Counted from the stretch's first letter, positions 42,037 to 53,622 are shown. The stretch is DNA of 64,000 nucleotides from CBDIBC01 sp965276635 (GCA_965276635.1 CBDIBC010000005.1:62001-126000), one strand, 5' to 3'. Translations and numbers: made by a program. Notes: generated from the sequence alone by a model not told the origin.

Positions 42037-42846
42037 TCAGGCGACGGCGAGGATCTCCCCGTGGGGAGTCAGGAACCAGCCGTCGGCGCTCGACTGCCAG
42101 CGCCCCCAGGCCCGGGACAGGCGCTCGAGGTCACCCCGCTCGGCGAGCTGGTGGCCGACGGCCTGTTCGGCGAAGCTCGACTGGGTGAGCCGGTCGGCCC
42201 ACAACCCGCCCCACCACGCCCGCTCCTCGGCGCTGGTGAAGCACCACGCGCTCCCCGAGGCGTCGACCCGGTCGAATCCCGCGGCGCGCGCCCAGGCGAC
42301 CACCCGTCGTCCGGCGTCGGGCTGGCCGCCGACCTGCCGGGCCACCCGCTCGTAGAGGGCCTGCCACTCGTCCATCTCCGGATCCTCGGGGAACCAGAAC
42401 ATCCCGCCGTAGTCGGCGTCGCGGGCGGCCACCACCCCACCGGGGCGGCACACCCGCCGCATCTCGACCAGGGCGGCGACCGGATCGGCCAGGTGCTGGA
42501 GCACCTGGTGGGCGTGCACGACGTCGAACGCGCCGTCCTCGTACCGCAGCCGGTACACGTCGCCGGTCTCGAAGCGCACGTTGGTGCGGTTCTGGCAAGC
42601 CGCCTCGGCTCGGGCTCCGGCCAGGACGTCGTCCGACCGGTCGACGGCCGTCACATGACCGTCGGGGACGTGGGCAGCCAGGCCCACGCTGATCGTGCCC
42701 GGCCCGCAGCCGACGTCGAGCACCCGATCGTGGCGACGCAACCGATCCAGCAGGTAGGCCGCCGAGTTCTCCACTGTCCGCCACCGGTGCGAGCGGAGCA
42801 CACTCTCGTGATGCCCGTGGATGTAACCGTCCGCTCCGTCAGCCAT
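42037..42846 (-). CDS. Class I SAM-dependent methyltransferase
   Basis: A 269-residue Rossmann-fold methyltransferase. Motif I is LDVGCGPGTISVGLA, motif II VTAVDRSDDVL and a later block FDVVHAHQVLQHLADP. The UbiE/COQ5-like layout gives no substrate. It lies divergently upstream of the carbonic anhydrase. Confidence 0.88.
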   Translation of the reverse strand: MADGADGYIHGHHESVLRSHRWRTVENSAAYLLDRLRRHDRVLDVGCGPGTISVGLAAHVPDGHVTAVDRSDDVLAGARAEAACQNRTNVRFETGDVYRLRYEDGAFDVVHAHQVLQHLADPVAALVEMRRVCRPGGVVAARDADYGGMFWFPEDPEMDEWQALYERVARQVGGQPDAGRRVVAWARAAGFDRVDASGSAWCFTSAEERAWWGGLWADRLTQSSFAEQAVGHQLAERGDLERLSRAWGRWQSSADGWFLTPHGEILAVA

Positions 42847-42962
42847 GCTCCGATCATCCTGCCCGGTCTCGGCGGGTGCAACGCGCCGCCGGCATGGCCT
42901 AGCGTCCAGGGCGTGCGATGGACGTCCCTCACAGAGCCACCCCCGACGAGCCGGGGACTGCG

Positions 42963-43484
42963 ATGCCGGTGAACGCGAGGACCTCGAGCGGAATCGACGA
43001 CCTGCTGGCGGCCAACGAGCGGTATGCGGCCTCGTTCGACCTGCGCGGCATCCCCGGTAGGGCTGGCAAGGGGCTGGCCCTGGTGACCTGCATGGACACC
43101 CGCATCGAGCCGCTCGCCACGCTCGGCCTCCGACCGGGCGACGCCAAGATCCTGCGCAACGCCGGCGGTCGGGTCACACCCGACGTCCTGCGCTCACTGG
43201 TCCTGGCCGCCCAGTTCCTCGACGTCTCCACGATCGCCGTGATGCAGCACACCGACTGCGCGCTGGGCCACCGCGACAACGACGACGTGCGGGCGGAGCT
43301 GGTGGAGAACGGGGTCGATGACCCGACCGGTTGGGACTTCCTGGCCATGCCCGATCCCGACGCGGCGCTGGCCGGCGACGTCGAGGTGGTGCGTACCTGC
43401 GCCCTCCTGCCGACCGGGGTGCGTGTCGAGGGCTGGCGGTACCACGTGGAGACGGGCGCCATCGATCGGGTCGTGCGATCCTGA
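42963..43484 (+). CDS. Beta-class carbonic anhydrase-like protein
   Basis: A 173-residue protein. The zinc ligands of beta-CA are present as Cys in LVTCMDTRIEP, with its Asp-Arg dyad, then His and Cys in MQHTDCALGH. RNAGGRVTPDVLRSL is the other conserved block. It resembles the compact actinobacterial type. I prefer the ATG at 42963 because conservation starts just after it; an ATG at 42918 is possible. Interconverts CO2 and bicarbonate. Confidence 0.88.
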   Translation: MPVNARTSSGIDDLLAANERYAASFDLRGIPGRAGKGLALVTCMDTRIEPLATLGLRPGDAKILRNAGGRVTPDVLRSLVLAAQFLDVSTIAVMQHTDCALGHRDNDDVRAELVENGVDDPTGWDFLAMPDPDAALAGDVEVVRTCALLPTGVRVEGWRYHVETGAIDRVVRS

Positions 43485-43599
43485 CCGGTCAGAACCGGGC
43501 GATCCGGAGGATCCGGGCCTGGCGCCGTCGAACCCTTGGAACGAGACGAGTCGATGTGGCCGCGACCTCCGTCGCCGTCGGGTCTGGAGCGCAGCAACA

Positions 43600-43893
43600 A
43601 TGATCGAGTTCGACGACAGCGACCCGGCAGCGCAGTCGGGGCGGCAGGGGCGGCAGGGTGCCCAGGGGGCCGCCGAACGGGGTGCGGCCGACGTGGTGGC
43701 CGCCTACCGGTACCTGCGCCGCAGTGGGCTGGCCGACCGGTGGCAGGATCTGCTGCCGCTCCTCGACGCCTTGGTGGCGCAGGTCGACGCTGTCGGCTGG
43801 ACCCGGTCCAGTCTGGACGGCGCAGGCCAGGCCGGGCGGGCGGTGGCCGACGAGGCCGAGCGCTGGCTCCTCGGTCGGCCCGACGCGGGCTGA
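43600..43893 (+). CDS. Small hypothetical protein
   Basis: A 97-residue protein, acidic and helical. Gln/Gly/Ala-rich residues 11-25 are followed by two amphipathic helices (VVAAYRYLRRSGLADRWQDL and LVAQVDAVGWTRSSL). No signal peptide or known motif. It is convergent with rsmE. Confidence 0.55.
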   Translation: MIEFDDSDPAAQSGRQGRQGAQGAAERGAADVVAAYRYLRRSGLADRWQDLLPLLDALVAQVDAVGWTRSSLDGAGQAGRAVADEAERWLLGRPDAG

Positions 43894-43909
43894 CCCGCGC
43901 CGGCTGGGG

Positions 43910-43925
43910 CCTGAGACACCTCAGG
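43910..43925. terminator. Small hairpin between convergent genes
   Basis: CCTGAG-ACAC-CTCAGG overlaps the rsmE stop codon and lies 17 bp after the small hypothetical gene. It has a 6-bp stem and a 4-nt loop; in the plus direction TCCTTCT follows. A weak bidirectional terminator is possible. Confidence 0.35.
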
Positions 43926-44631
43926 TCCTTCTACCGACCAGACCGGCCCGCAGAGCTACGAGCAGGGCGGCGGCGGCGAGGGCCGCGGTCTCGGCCCGGA
44001 GCACCTCGGGGCCCAGGCCGACGGTCGGTACGGCGGCCGCCAGCTCGTCGTCGCTCCAACCCCCTTCGGGCCCGATCATGACGGTCGGGCGGTCGAGCGT
44101 CGGGGGGTCACCGCCGGGCTCGGCCAGGACCAGGGTGTCGGGCTCGGTCACCATGGTCGAGAAGGCGGTCACCGGGGCGATGACCGGCAGCCACAACCGC
44201 CGACTCTGGCGGCCCGCCTGCGCGGCGACGTCGTGCAGGCGCCCGAGCTGGCGGACCGCCCGGTCACCGCCCCAACGGACCACGCTGCGAGCTGTCTGCA
44301 GGGGGACGATGGTGTCGACGCCCAGCTCGGTCAGCTTCTGGACGGTCCACTCCGGGCGGTCGCCCTTGGTCGGGGCAAAGGCGACCGTGACCAGCGGCAA
44401 CCGTCGCGGCTCGTGGACGACCGGGCCGACGGGCCGCAGGGACCCGGCGGCGAAGGCGCAGGGACACCATCCTCCCCGGCCGTCGGCGGCCACCACCTCC
44501 TCGCCGTCGCGCAGTCGGAGGACCCGCTGCAGGTGATGGTCGTCCTCGTCGGTGAGCGCCGGCACCCCCAGGTCGGCCACGAACACCTGGGTGGCCGCCA
44601 TCCGTCGTCGCCGCCCGCCGACGTCGGTCAT
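43921..44631 (-). CDS. rsmE: 16S rRNA m3U1498 methyltransferase RsmE
   Basis: SPOUT-class methyltransferase of 236 residues. The N-terminal PUA-like domain has DDHHLQRVLRLRDGEEVVAA. The C-terminal trefoil knot shows VMIGPEGGWSDDELAA and LGPEVLRAETAALAA, the SAM-binding blocks of RsmE. It lies 7 bp after dnaJ in the hrcA-dnaJ-rsmE run. An ATG at 44601 (MAATQVFV) is an alternative start. Confidence 0.95.
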   Translation of the reverse strand: MTDVGGRRRRMAATQVFVADLGVPALTDEDDHHLQRVLRLRDGEEVVAADGRGGWCPCAFAAGSLRPVGPVVHEPRRLPLVTVAFAPTKGDRPEWTVQKLTELGVDTIVPLQTARSVVRWGGDRAVRQLGRLHDVAAQAGRQSRRLWLPVIAPVTAFSTMVTEPDTLVLAEPGGDPPTLDRPTVMIGPEGGWSDDELAAAVPTVGLGPEVLRAETAALAAAALLVALRAGLVGRRT

Positions 44632-44638
44632 CGGCCCG

Positions 44639-45766
44639 CTACTTGAACGCGCCGCGCAGCTTCGACATGAGGCCGGCCTCTGGCTCGGCCACCGACTCGT
44701 CGCGCTGGCCGGCGAGCTGGCGGAGGAGCTCCTCGTCTGCCTTCGTCAGCTCCGTCGGGGTGGCGACCACGAACGTGACGATGAGGTCACCACGACCGTG
44801 ACGGCCCAGGTGCGGGACGCCCTTGCCCCGGAGACGGACCTGGCGGCCGCTCTGGGTGCCGCCGGGCACGGCGAGCTCCTCCATCCCGTCGAGCGTCTCG
44901 AGCGAGACATGGGCCCCGAGCGCGGCCTGGGTCATGGCGATCGACAGCTCGGCGCGCAGGTCGGACCCGTCGCGGCTGAGCGTCGGATGGGGCTGGACAC
45001 GCACATGCACGTAGAGATCACCGGGCGGCCCGCCCCGTGGGCCGGCCGCTCCCCGCCCGGTCAGCCGCAGCGTCGTCCCGGTGTCGACACCGGCCGGTAC
45101 CTCGACCACGAAGGTCCGGTCGTCGCGGCGGCGGCCCTGGCCGGCGCAGTCGGTGCACTTCGACGGGATCTCCTGGCCGCTGCCGCCGCACTGCGGGCAC
45201 GGGCCGGCAGTGACCACCTGACCGAGGATGGATTGGCGAACCCGGCGGACCTCGCCGGCGCCCTGGCAGACCGTGCAGGTGGCCGGCTGGGTGCCGGGCC
45301 GGGCGCCGCTACCGTCGCAGGTGGCGCACCGCTGCAGGAGCTTGACCGTCAGCTCTCGGTCCACGCCGAAGACGGCTTCGGCGAACTCGAGATCCACGAT
45401 CTGCTCGGCGTCCTCGCCCTGATGGGGGCCGGCGCGACCGCCCCCGCTCCCCGCGAAGGGGCCGCCACCTCCACCGCCGAAGAAGGCGTCGAAGAGGTCA
45501 CCGAGGCCGCCGCCGTTGCCGAAGGGGTCGCTGCCGCCACCGGCCCGCGGCCCTCCGGCCCCGAACATGTCGTACTGGCGGCGCCGCTCGGCGTCGCGCA
45601 GCGTCTCGTATGCCTGGGTGACGAGCTTGAACCGCTCCTCGGTGGTGGCATCTCCCTGGTTGGCGTCGGGGTGCAGCTCCCGGGCCAGCTTCAGGTAGGC
45701 CCGCTTGATCTCGGCCTCGGAGGCACTGCGGCTCACGCCCAGCACCTGGTAGTAGTCCTCTGCCAC
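44639..45766 (-). CDS. dnaJ: Chaperone DnaJ
   Basis: Hsp40 co-chaperone of DnaK, 375 residues. The J domain has the HPD motif (ELHPDANQ) near residue 33. A Gly/Phe-rich region (GGGLGDLFDAFFGGG) follows, then four zinc-finger repeats (CATCDGSG, CTVCQGAG, CPQCGGSG, CTDCAGQG) and the C-terminal substrate-binding domain. It starts directly after the hrcA stop. The position next to hrcA suggests the second, HrcA-linked DnaJ rather than the dnaK-operon copy. Confidence 0.97.
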   Translation of the reverse strand: MAEDYYQVLGVSRSASEAEIKRAYLKLARELHPDANQGDATTEERFKLVTQAYETLRDAERRRQYDMFGAGGPRAGGGSDPFGNGGGLGDLFDAFFGGGGGGPFAGSGGGRAGPHQGEDAEQIVDLEFAEAVFGVDRELTVKLLQRCATCDGSGARPGTQPATCTVCQGAGEVRRVRQSILGQVVTAGPCPQCGGSGQEIPSKCTDCAGQGRRRDDRTFVVEVPAGVDTGTTLRLTGRGAAGPRGGPPGDLYVHVRVQPHPTLSRDGSDLRAELSIAMTQAALGAHVSLETLDGMEELAVPGGTQSGRQVRLRGKGVPHLGRHGRGDLIVTFVVATPTELTKADEELLRQLAGQRDESVAEPEAGLMSKLRGAFK

Positions 45767-46771
45767 CTAGGTCCCTTCGCTGAGCGCCTGGCCCAGCCGT
45801 TTGCTCACCACGGCCACCGCGGCCAGTGCCTGGTCGTAGTGCATGCGGGTCGGGCCCAGTATGCCGACCGTGCCCGCCCGCTCGCCTTCCACCTCGTAGG
45901 GCGCCACGATGACCGAGCAGTCGGCCAGCGAGGAAACACCGTGCTCGGTCCCGATGGCCACGGAGAGCCCGCGGTCCAAGATGTCGGAGAGCAGTCCGAC
46001 CACGACCACCTGCTGCTCCAGGATGCTCAACACGGCGCGGATGGTCTCGACCGCATCGAAGGCGGCTGCCATGCGCGACGCCCCGCCGACGAACACATGA
46101 TCGATGTCCACGGCCGAGCCGCTCATGACCGCGATGGTCCGGGCCACCAGGGCGTCGACCGCGTCGTCGCCGGAAGGGGGAAGGGATGGGCGAACACCCC
46201 ATTCGGCGCCGGTCAGGTGCGTGGCCAGGTGCACCGACGCGGCGGCGATCATCGCGTCGGTCGTGTCGTCGACCAGCTCCACCGTGCGCTTCTCCACCGA
46301 TCCGTCGGAGAGCACGGCCACGGCCAGGGCCACCCGACCGCCGAGCGCTACCAGCTGGAGCGATCGGACCAGGGCGACCTCGTGGGACGGCCCGACCACG
46401 ACCGCCGCGTAGTCGGTGACGGTCGACAGGAGCCGGCTGGTATCAGCGAGCATGCGCTCGAGCTCGCCGTGCGCCTTGGCGAAGAAGGTCCGCACCTGCT
46501 GGCTCTGGGGCGCCTGGAGCGCGCCGGGGGCCAGGGCGTCGACGAAGAAGCGATAGCCCTTGTCGGTGGGGATGCGTCCGGCACTGGTGTGAGGCTGGAT
46601 GAGGTAGCCCTCACGCTCGAGGACGCCCATCTCGTTGCGCACGGTGGCCGACGAGACCGACAGCTCGTGCATGCCCGCGACGTGCGCCGACCCGACCGGC
46701 TGAGCGGTCTGGATGTACTCCTCCACGATGGTATGGAGGATCGCAGCCTTGCGGTCGTCGAGCATGATCAC
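45767..46771 (-). CDS. hrcA: Heat-inducible transcription repressor HrcA
   Basis: A 334-residue repressor of chaperone operons. The N-terminal winged HTH (DRKAAILHTIVEEYIQTAQP ... LSVSSATVRNEMGVLEREGY) and the long GAF-like C-terminal region ending in RMHYDQALAAV are typical. I see no CIRCE element upstream. TATCCT ends 5 bp before the GTG at 46771 and 11 bp before an ATG at 46765, which fits a leaderless or near-leaderless mRNA. Confidence 0.95.
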   Translation of the reverse strand: MIMLDDRKAAILHTIVEEYIQTAQPVGSAHVAGMHELSVSSATVRNEMGVLEREGYLIQPHTSAGRIPTDKGYRFFVDALAPGALQAPQSQQVRTFFAKAHGELERMLADTSRLLSTVTDYAAVVVGPSHEVALVRSLQLVALGGRVALAVAVLSDGSVEKRTVELVDDTTDAMIAAASVHLATHLTGAEWGVRPSLPPSGDDAVDALVARTIAVMSGSAVDIDHVFVGGASRMAAAFDAVETIRAVLSILEQQVVVVGLLSDILDRGLSVAIGTEHGVSSLADCSVIVAPYEVEGERAGTVGILGPTRMHYDQALAAVAVVSKRLGQALSEGT

Positions 46772-46863
46772 TGTGCAGGATACCGGGGGCAGCGAAATCG
46801 GTTAGCCCACGAACCCCGGTACAACGGTGGCGCGTCCCGCAGTCATCTCGTCCAGGAGGCCCT

Positions 46864-47736
46864 GTGCCCACATCGACCACCGAGCACCCCGCCGCCCAGA
46901 GCGGAACGTTCACCATCGGTGATCGCCAGGTCCACCGCCTCGGCTACGGCGCCATGCAGCTCGCGGGCGAGGGGGTGTGGGGGCCGCCGAAAGACCACGA
47001 CGAGTGCATCCGCGTCCTGCGCCGGGCGATCGAGCTGGGCGTCGACTTCATCGACACGGCCGACTCCTACGGTCCCTACGTCAGCGAGGAGCTGATCTTC
47101 GAGGCCCTCCACCCCTACCCCGAAGCGCTGCTCATCGCCACCAAGGCCGGCCTTGCCCGAACCGGCCCCGGCGTATGGCCGCCCGTGGGCCGGCCCGAGT
47201 ACCTGCGCCAGGAGTGCGAGATGAGCCTCCGGCGCCTCGGGGTGGAGAGCATCGACCTCTTCCAGCTGCACCGCATCGACCCGAAGGTCCCCGCCGACGA
47301 ACAGTTCGGGCTGTTCAAGGAGCTGCAGGACGAGGGGAAGATCCGCCATGTCGGCCTGTCCGAGGTCAGCGTGGCCGAGGTCGAGGCCGCCCGCCGGGTA
47401 GTCCCTGTCGTCACGGTCCAGAACCTCTACAACCTGGTGGAACGCAAGTCGGAGGACGTTCTCGACTTCTGCGAGGGTGAGGGCATCGGCTTCATCCCTT
47501 GGTTCCCGATCGCGTCGGGCCGGCTGGCCCGCGAGGGGGGCCCGGTCGACGAGGTGGCGAAGGCCACCGGCGCTGCTCCTTCCCAGGTCGCCCTGGCTTG
47601 GCTCCTGCACCGCTCCCCGGTGCTGCTGCCGATCCCCGGCACCTCGACGGTCGAGCATGTGGAGTCGAACTGCGCGGCAGGCACGCTCGAGCTGAGCGCC
47701 GAGCAGGTCGCCTCCCTGAGCGCCGCCAGGCGCTAA
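46864..47736 (+). CDS. Aldo/keto reductase
   Basis: A 290-residue NADPH-dependent TIM-barrel oxidoreductase. The catalytic tetrad is recognisable as Asp in DFIDTADSYGPY with its Tyr, Lys in LIATKAG and His in FQLHRIDPK. The C-terminal block TSTVEHVESNCAAG binds the cofactor. CAGGAGG lies 4-5 bases before the GTG, a strong ribosome site. Physiological substrate unknown. Divergent from hrcA. Confidence 0.92.
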   Translation: MPTSTTEHPAAQSGTFTIGDRQVHRLGYGAMQLAGEGVWGPPKDHDECIRVLRRAIELGVDFIDTADSYGPYVSEELIFEALHPYPEALLIATKAGLARTGPGVWPPVGRPEYLRQECEMSLRRLGVESIDLFQLHRIDPKVPADEQFGLFKELQDEGKIRHVGLSEVSVAEVEAARRVVPVVTVQNLYNLVERKSEDVLDFCEGEGIGFIPWFPIASGRLAREGGPVDEVAKATGAAPSQVALAWLLHRSPVLLPIPGTSTVEHVESNCAAGTLELSAEQVASLSAARR

Positions 47737-47815
47737 ATCCTGATCGACTTGATAGGGTTTCGTCGGCAGCTAGAGGCGGCGCACCGGGTTCACCACCACA
47801 GATCGAGAGGCAAGG

Positions 47816-49105
47816 ATGGCCGACGAAACGCTCGGGTTCGAGACCCGACAGATCCACGCTGGCGCGGCACCGGATCCCACCACCGGCGCCCGGGCCACAC
47901 CCATCTACCAGACGACCAGCTACGCGTTCCGCGATACCGACCATGCTCAGGCCCTCTTCTCGCTGGCCGAGCCCGGAAACATCTACACCCGGATCATGAA
48001 CCCGACCCAACAGGTGTTCGAGGAGCGCATGGCCAGCCTGGAGCGCGGCGTGGGCGCCCTGGCCACCTCCAGTGGGCAGGCCGCCGAGACCCTCGCCATC
48101 CTCACGCTCACCGACGCCGGCGGTCACGTCGTGTCGTCGGCGTCGCTCTACGGAGGCACGTACAACCTGTTCCGCTACACCCTGCCCAAGCTCGGCATCG
48201 AGGTGAGCTTCGTCGACGATCCCGATGACCTCGACGCATGGCAGGCGGCGGTCCGCCCGAACACCCGGGCCTTCTACGGGGAGATCATCGGCAATCCTAA
48301 GGGCGACGTGCTCGACGTCCACGGCATCGCCGAAGTGGCCCATCGCAACCGGGTGCCGCTTGTCGTCGACAACACGCTGGCCACGCCGTTCCTCGCCACG
48401 CCGCTCACGCAGGGTGCGGACATCGTGGTCCACTCGGCCACCAAGTTCATCGGCGGCCACGGCACTGCCATCGGCGGGATCATCGTCGACGGCGGCGCGT
48501 TCGACTTCGGGGCCAGTGGACGGCACCCGTCGTTCACCGAGCCCGACCCCAGCTATCACGGTCTGAAGTACTGGGAGGCCCTCGGCAGCGGCTCCTACAT
48601 CACCAAGGCCCGGGTGCAGGGCCTGCGGGACATCGGCGCTGCGGTGTCGCCGTTCAATGCCTTCCTGTTCATCCAGGGCCTGGAGACGCTCAGCCTCCGC
48701 ATGGAGCGCCACGTCTCCAACGCGCAGGCGGTGGCCGAGTTCCTGGAGAGCCGCGCCGAGGTGGAGTGGGTCGCCTATCCGGGCTTGCCCTCGTCCCGGT
48801 GGTACGAACGGGCCACCCATTTGCTGCCACGCGGCGCTGGGTCCATCATCTCGTTCGGCATCGCCGGCGGTGCCGATGCCGGTCGGCGTTTCGTCGAGGG
48901 ACTGGAGCTGCACAGCCACCTGGCGAACATCGGCGACGTGCGCAGCCTGGTCGTGCACCCGGCCACCACGACCCATTCGCAGCTGAGCGAGTCCGAGCAG
49001 CTGACCGCCGGCGTCCGGCCCGAGCTGGTTCGCCTGTCGGTGGGGCTGGAGACGTTGGCCGACATCCTGGCCGACCTCGACGCCGGGTTCCGATCAGCCA
49101 AGTAG
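47816..49105 (+). CDS. metY: O-acetylhomoserine sulfhydrylase
   Basis: PLP enzyme that makes homocysteine directly from O-acetylhomoserine and sulfide. The 429 residues match MetY. TPIYQTTSYAFRDTDHAQAL and NIYTRIMNPTQ are the N-terminal blocks, and the PLP lysine is in HSATKFIGGHG. It is 16 bp upstream of metX, forming the direct-sulfhydrylation methionine operon. Confidence 0.95.
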   Translation: MADETLGFETRQIHAGAAPDPTTGARATPIYQTTSYAFRDTDHAQALFSLAEPGNIYTRIMNPTQQVFEERMASLERGVGALATSSGQAAETLAILTLTDAGGHVVSSASLYGGTYNLFRYTLPKLGIEVSFVDDPDDLDAWQAAVRPNTRAFYGEIIGNPKGDVLDVHGIAEVAHRNRVPLVVDNTLATPFLATPLTQGADIVVHSATKFIGGHGTAIGGIIVDGGAFDFGASGRHPSFTEPDPSYHGLKYWEALGSGSYITKARVQGLRDIGAAVSPFNAFLFIQGLETLSLRMERHVSNAQAVAEFLESRAEVEWVAYPGLPSSRWYERATHLLPRGAGSIISFGIAGGADAGRRFVEGLELHSHLANIGDVRSLVVHPATTTHSQLSESEQLTAGVRPELVRLSVGLETLADILADLDAGFRSAK

Positions 49106-49121
49106 CGCGCTGCGCACCCCG

Positions 49122-50276
49122 ATGACCCCCCGGCCAGGCGATCGATGGGCTGACGCGCCGGCCAGCGGGGCCTGGACACCGGGGGACGCGGTGGGTGACC
49201 GCAGGTTTGTCACCCTCTTCGAGGACCGCCCCCTCACCCTGGAGTTGGGCGGCACGCTGGGCCCGGTCACCGTTGCCTTCGAGACCTGGGGGCGACCCGC
49301 TCCCGGCATGACCAATGCAGTGTTGGTCCTCCACGCTCTCACCGGCGACAGCCATCTGGCCGGTCCCGCCGGACCCGGCCACCTGGCCCCGGGCTGGTGG
49401 GCGCCGATCGTGGAGACGGGCGCCGCGCTCGATCCGGATCAGTGGTTCGTGGTCAGCCCGAACGTGCTCGGCGGCTGCCAGGGGACGACCGGGCCGGCGT
49501 CGGCCGCCGCCGACGGTCGACGGTTCGGGTCCCGCTTCCCCGCCATCACCATCCGGGACCAGGTGGCGGTGGAGGTGGCCCTGTCCGATGTGCTGGGGAT
49601 CGACCGCTGGGCGGCGGTGGTCGGCGGATCGATGGGCGGCATGCGAGTGCTGGAGTGGGCAGTGGGCGTCCCCGCGCGTGTGGAGCGGGCAGTCGTCATC
49701 GCCTGCAGCGCGGCGGCGTCGGCCGAGCAGATCGCCCTGTGCGCCGTCCAGGCGCAAGCCATCGTCGGCGATCCCGGCTTCGCCGGCGGCGACTACTACG
49801 ACGCCGCTCCCGGCGAGGGGCCGGCCCGGGGCCTGGGCTTGGCCCGCCGCATCGGGCACATCTCCTACCGCAGCGAGCCGGAGTTGGATAGTCGGTTCGG
49901 TCGGGCCGCCCAGCCGGGTGAGGACCCCCTCGCCGGCGGCCGCTATGCCGTAGAGAGCTACCTCGACCACCAGGCCCGCAAGCTCGTCGACCGCTTCGAC
50001 GCCAACAGCTACCTGGTCCTCAGCCGGGCCATGGACCACCATGACATCGGCCGGCACCGTGGCGGTGTGGCCAGCGCCCTCGGTCGGGTCCAGGCCACGG
50101 TGAGCGTGGCGGGGGTGGACAGCGACCGCCTCTACCCGTTGCGCCTACAGGAAGAGCTGGCCGCCGGCCTGCCCGGCCAGCCGCCACTTCGGGTCATCGC
50201 ATCACCGAGTGGCCACGACGGCTTCCTCGTGGAATCGGGCCAGATCGACAAGGTCGTCGCCGACGCCCTGGGGTGA
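49122..50276 (+). CDS. metX: Homoserine O-acetyltransferase
   Basis: Alpha/beta-fold acyltransferase that activates homoserine for MetY. The 384 residues are typical. The nucleophile elbow is VGGSMGGMRVLEW, and the catalytic Asp (GVDSDRLYPL) and His (SGHDGFLVE) are present. NVLGGCQGTTGP is a family signature. Acetyl versus succinyl specificity was not tested; acetyl is usual for this MetX type. Confidence 0.95.
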   Translation: MTPRPGDRWADAPASGAWTPGDAVGDRRFVTLFEDRPLTLELGGTLGPVTVAFETWGRPAPGMTNAVLVLHALTGDSHLAGPAGPGHLAPGWWAPIVETGAALDPDQWFVVSPNVLGGCQGTTGPASAAADGRRFGSRFPAITIRDQVAVEVALSDVLGIDRWAAVVGGSMGGMRVLEWAVGVPARVERAVVIACSAAASAEQIALCAVQAQAIVGDPGFAGGDYYDAAPGEGPARGLGLARRIGHISYRSEPELDSRFGRAAQPGEDPLAGGRYAVESYLDHQARKLVDRFDANSYLVLSRAMDHHDIGRHRGGVASALGRVQATVSVAGVDSDRLYPLRLQEELAAGLPGQPPLRVIASPSGHDGFLVESGQIDKVVADALG

Positions 50277-50285
50277 TCCGGGCAG

Positions 50286-51638
50286 TCAGCCTTTGGCGGC
50301 CTGATAGCGCGCCAGGGCGATATCCCGCTCGGCGCGGTGATCGACGATCCGGTCCGGGTATCCGTCGGGCACCTGGCCAGCCTCCCAAGGGGCATGGATG
50401 GCCTTGGCGTCCAGCCCGGCCAGCTCGGGGACGTAGGCCCGCACATAGGCGCCGTCGGGGTCGAACTTTCTGGCCTGGAGGACGGGGTTGAAGATCCGGT
50501 AGTAGGGGGCGGCGTCGGTGCCGGTGCCCGCCACCCACTGCCATCCGTGGTTGTTCGAGGCCAGGTCCCCGTCGACCAGGTGCTGCAGGAAGTGCCTGGC
50601 ACCTCTCGTCCAGTCGAGATGGAGGTCCTTGACGAGGAAGCTGGCGGCGATCATCCGCACCCGGTTGTGCATCCAACCCTCCGTGCGCAGCTGGCGCATG
50701 CCGGCGTCGACGATCGGGTAGCCGGTCCGGCCCTCGGCCCAGGCCGTGAAGCGCTCGTCAGCTCGCGCTCCGCTGTCGACCTGCATACCGGCCATGTTGG
50801 CCTGCAGCGCGTAGCGGGCGCTCCGGGGCTGGTGCCAGAGGACGTCGGCATAGAACTCCCGCCAGCACAGCTCGTTGCGGAACGTTCGGTCTCCCTGGCG
50901 GTGGGCATCCAGGTCGGCGAGCAGGGTGCGGGGGTGGATGGTTCCCCACTTGAGGTATGGCGACATCCGCGAGGTGTGGTCACCACCGGGCTGGTCACGA
51001 CGGTCCCGGTAGCAGGCCAAACCGTCGGCGCGGAACGCCTCCCAGCGCCGCCTGGCCGCCTCCTCGCCGGCAGCGGGCAGCGTGACGTCGAGTCGGGGCT
51101 CGGCGGCCATGGGGTCGCCGGGGACGTCGTGAGCCCAGGCGATGCGCGCCGGCCGCCCGGCCGGGGTCGGCCAGCCGTGGTCGGCCCAGGCCTTCGAGAA
51201 CGGGGTGAAGACCTTGAACGGTGCGCCGTCGCCCTTGACGACGGTCCCCGGATCGACCGCGTACGGCGACCCCGTCCAATGCAACTCCGTGCCGACGGCG
51301 GCCAGAGCCGCGGCCACCTCGTCGTCGCGGCGGCGACCGTACGGCCCGAAGTCGGCGGCGGCATGGACCGCCGATGCCTCCACCTCCCGGGCGACGGCGG
51401 TCACCATCTCAGCCGGGGACCCATGGCGAACGACGAGGTGGCCGCCGATGGACCGGTCGAGCGCGGCCAGGCTGCGGACGGCGAAGGCTCGGCGGACTGG
51501 CCCCGACGGCGCCCACAGCCGGTCGTCGAGCACGAACAGCGGCACCACCCGACCCGCAGCCGCGGCCGCTCCCAGGGCCGGGTTGTCGTCGAGGCGGAGA
51601 TCGCGGCGGATCCACCAGATCACCGTGGGTTGGGCCAT
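50286..51638 (-). CDS. phr: Deoxyribodipyrimidine photolyase (CPD, class I type)
   Basis: Light-driven repair of pyrimidine dimers. The N-terminal antenna domain begins TVIWWIRRDLRLDDNPALGA. The FAD domain has HNRVRMIAASFLVKDLHLDW and WQWVAGTGTDAAPYYRIFNP, the class I FAD and lesion-binding blocks. Length 450. It is convergent with metX, 9 bp apart. A cryptochrome is less likely given the intact photolyase motifs. Confidence 0.94.
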   Translation of the reverse strand: MAQPTVIWWIRRDLRLDDNPALGAAAAAGRVVPLFVLDDRLWAPSGPVRRAFAVRSLAALDRSIGGHLVVRHGSPAEMVTAVAREVEASAVHAAADFGPYGRRRDDEVAAALAAVGTELHWTGSPYAVDPGTVVKGDGAPFKVFTPFSKAWADHGWPTPAGRPARIAWAHDVPGDPMAAEPRLDVTLPAAGEEAARRRWEAFRADGLACYRDRRDQPGGDHTSRMSPYLKWGTIHPRTLLADLDAHRQGDRTFRNELCWREFYADVLWHQPRSARYALQANMAGMQVDSGARADERFTAWAEGRTGYPIVDAGMRQLRTEGWMHNRVRMIAASFLVKDLHLDWTRGARHFLQHLVDGDLASNNHGWQWVAGTGTDAAPYYRIFNPVLQARKFDPDGAYVRAYVPELAGLDAKAIHAPWEAGQVPDGYPDRIVDHRAERDIALARYQAAKG

Positions 51639-51675
51639 TGGTACGTAACCTACGGGACGCCGAACGGCCGGGCGG

Positions 51676-53469
<1,794 letters not shown>

Positions 53470-53622
53470 GGCTTCTCTGTCGTCAGGTGCGGGGGGCACG
53501 GGGCACGGGCGCTCGTCCGGGGAGGCACGCCGCTCCCAGTGTGGCCGATGGCCACCCGCTCCCGTCGTTCGGGAGCACGATCCCGTCACTCGCGGTGCGC
53601 AACGACCTACGGTAGGTCTGGC

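Noticed and set aside
46765..46863. CIRCE operator upstream of hrcA
   Set aside because: No TTAGCACTC-N9-GAGTGCTAA or close variant is visible.
44552..47095. An 847-residue plus-strand frame
   Set aside because: It runs antisense through rsmE, dnaJ and hrcA, all of which are certain genes.
47737..47815. SAM or other riboswitch before metY
   Set aside because: The leader is only about 80 bp and shows none of the conserved SAM riboswitch helices.
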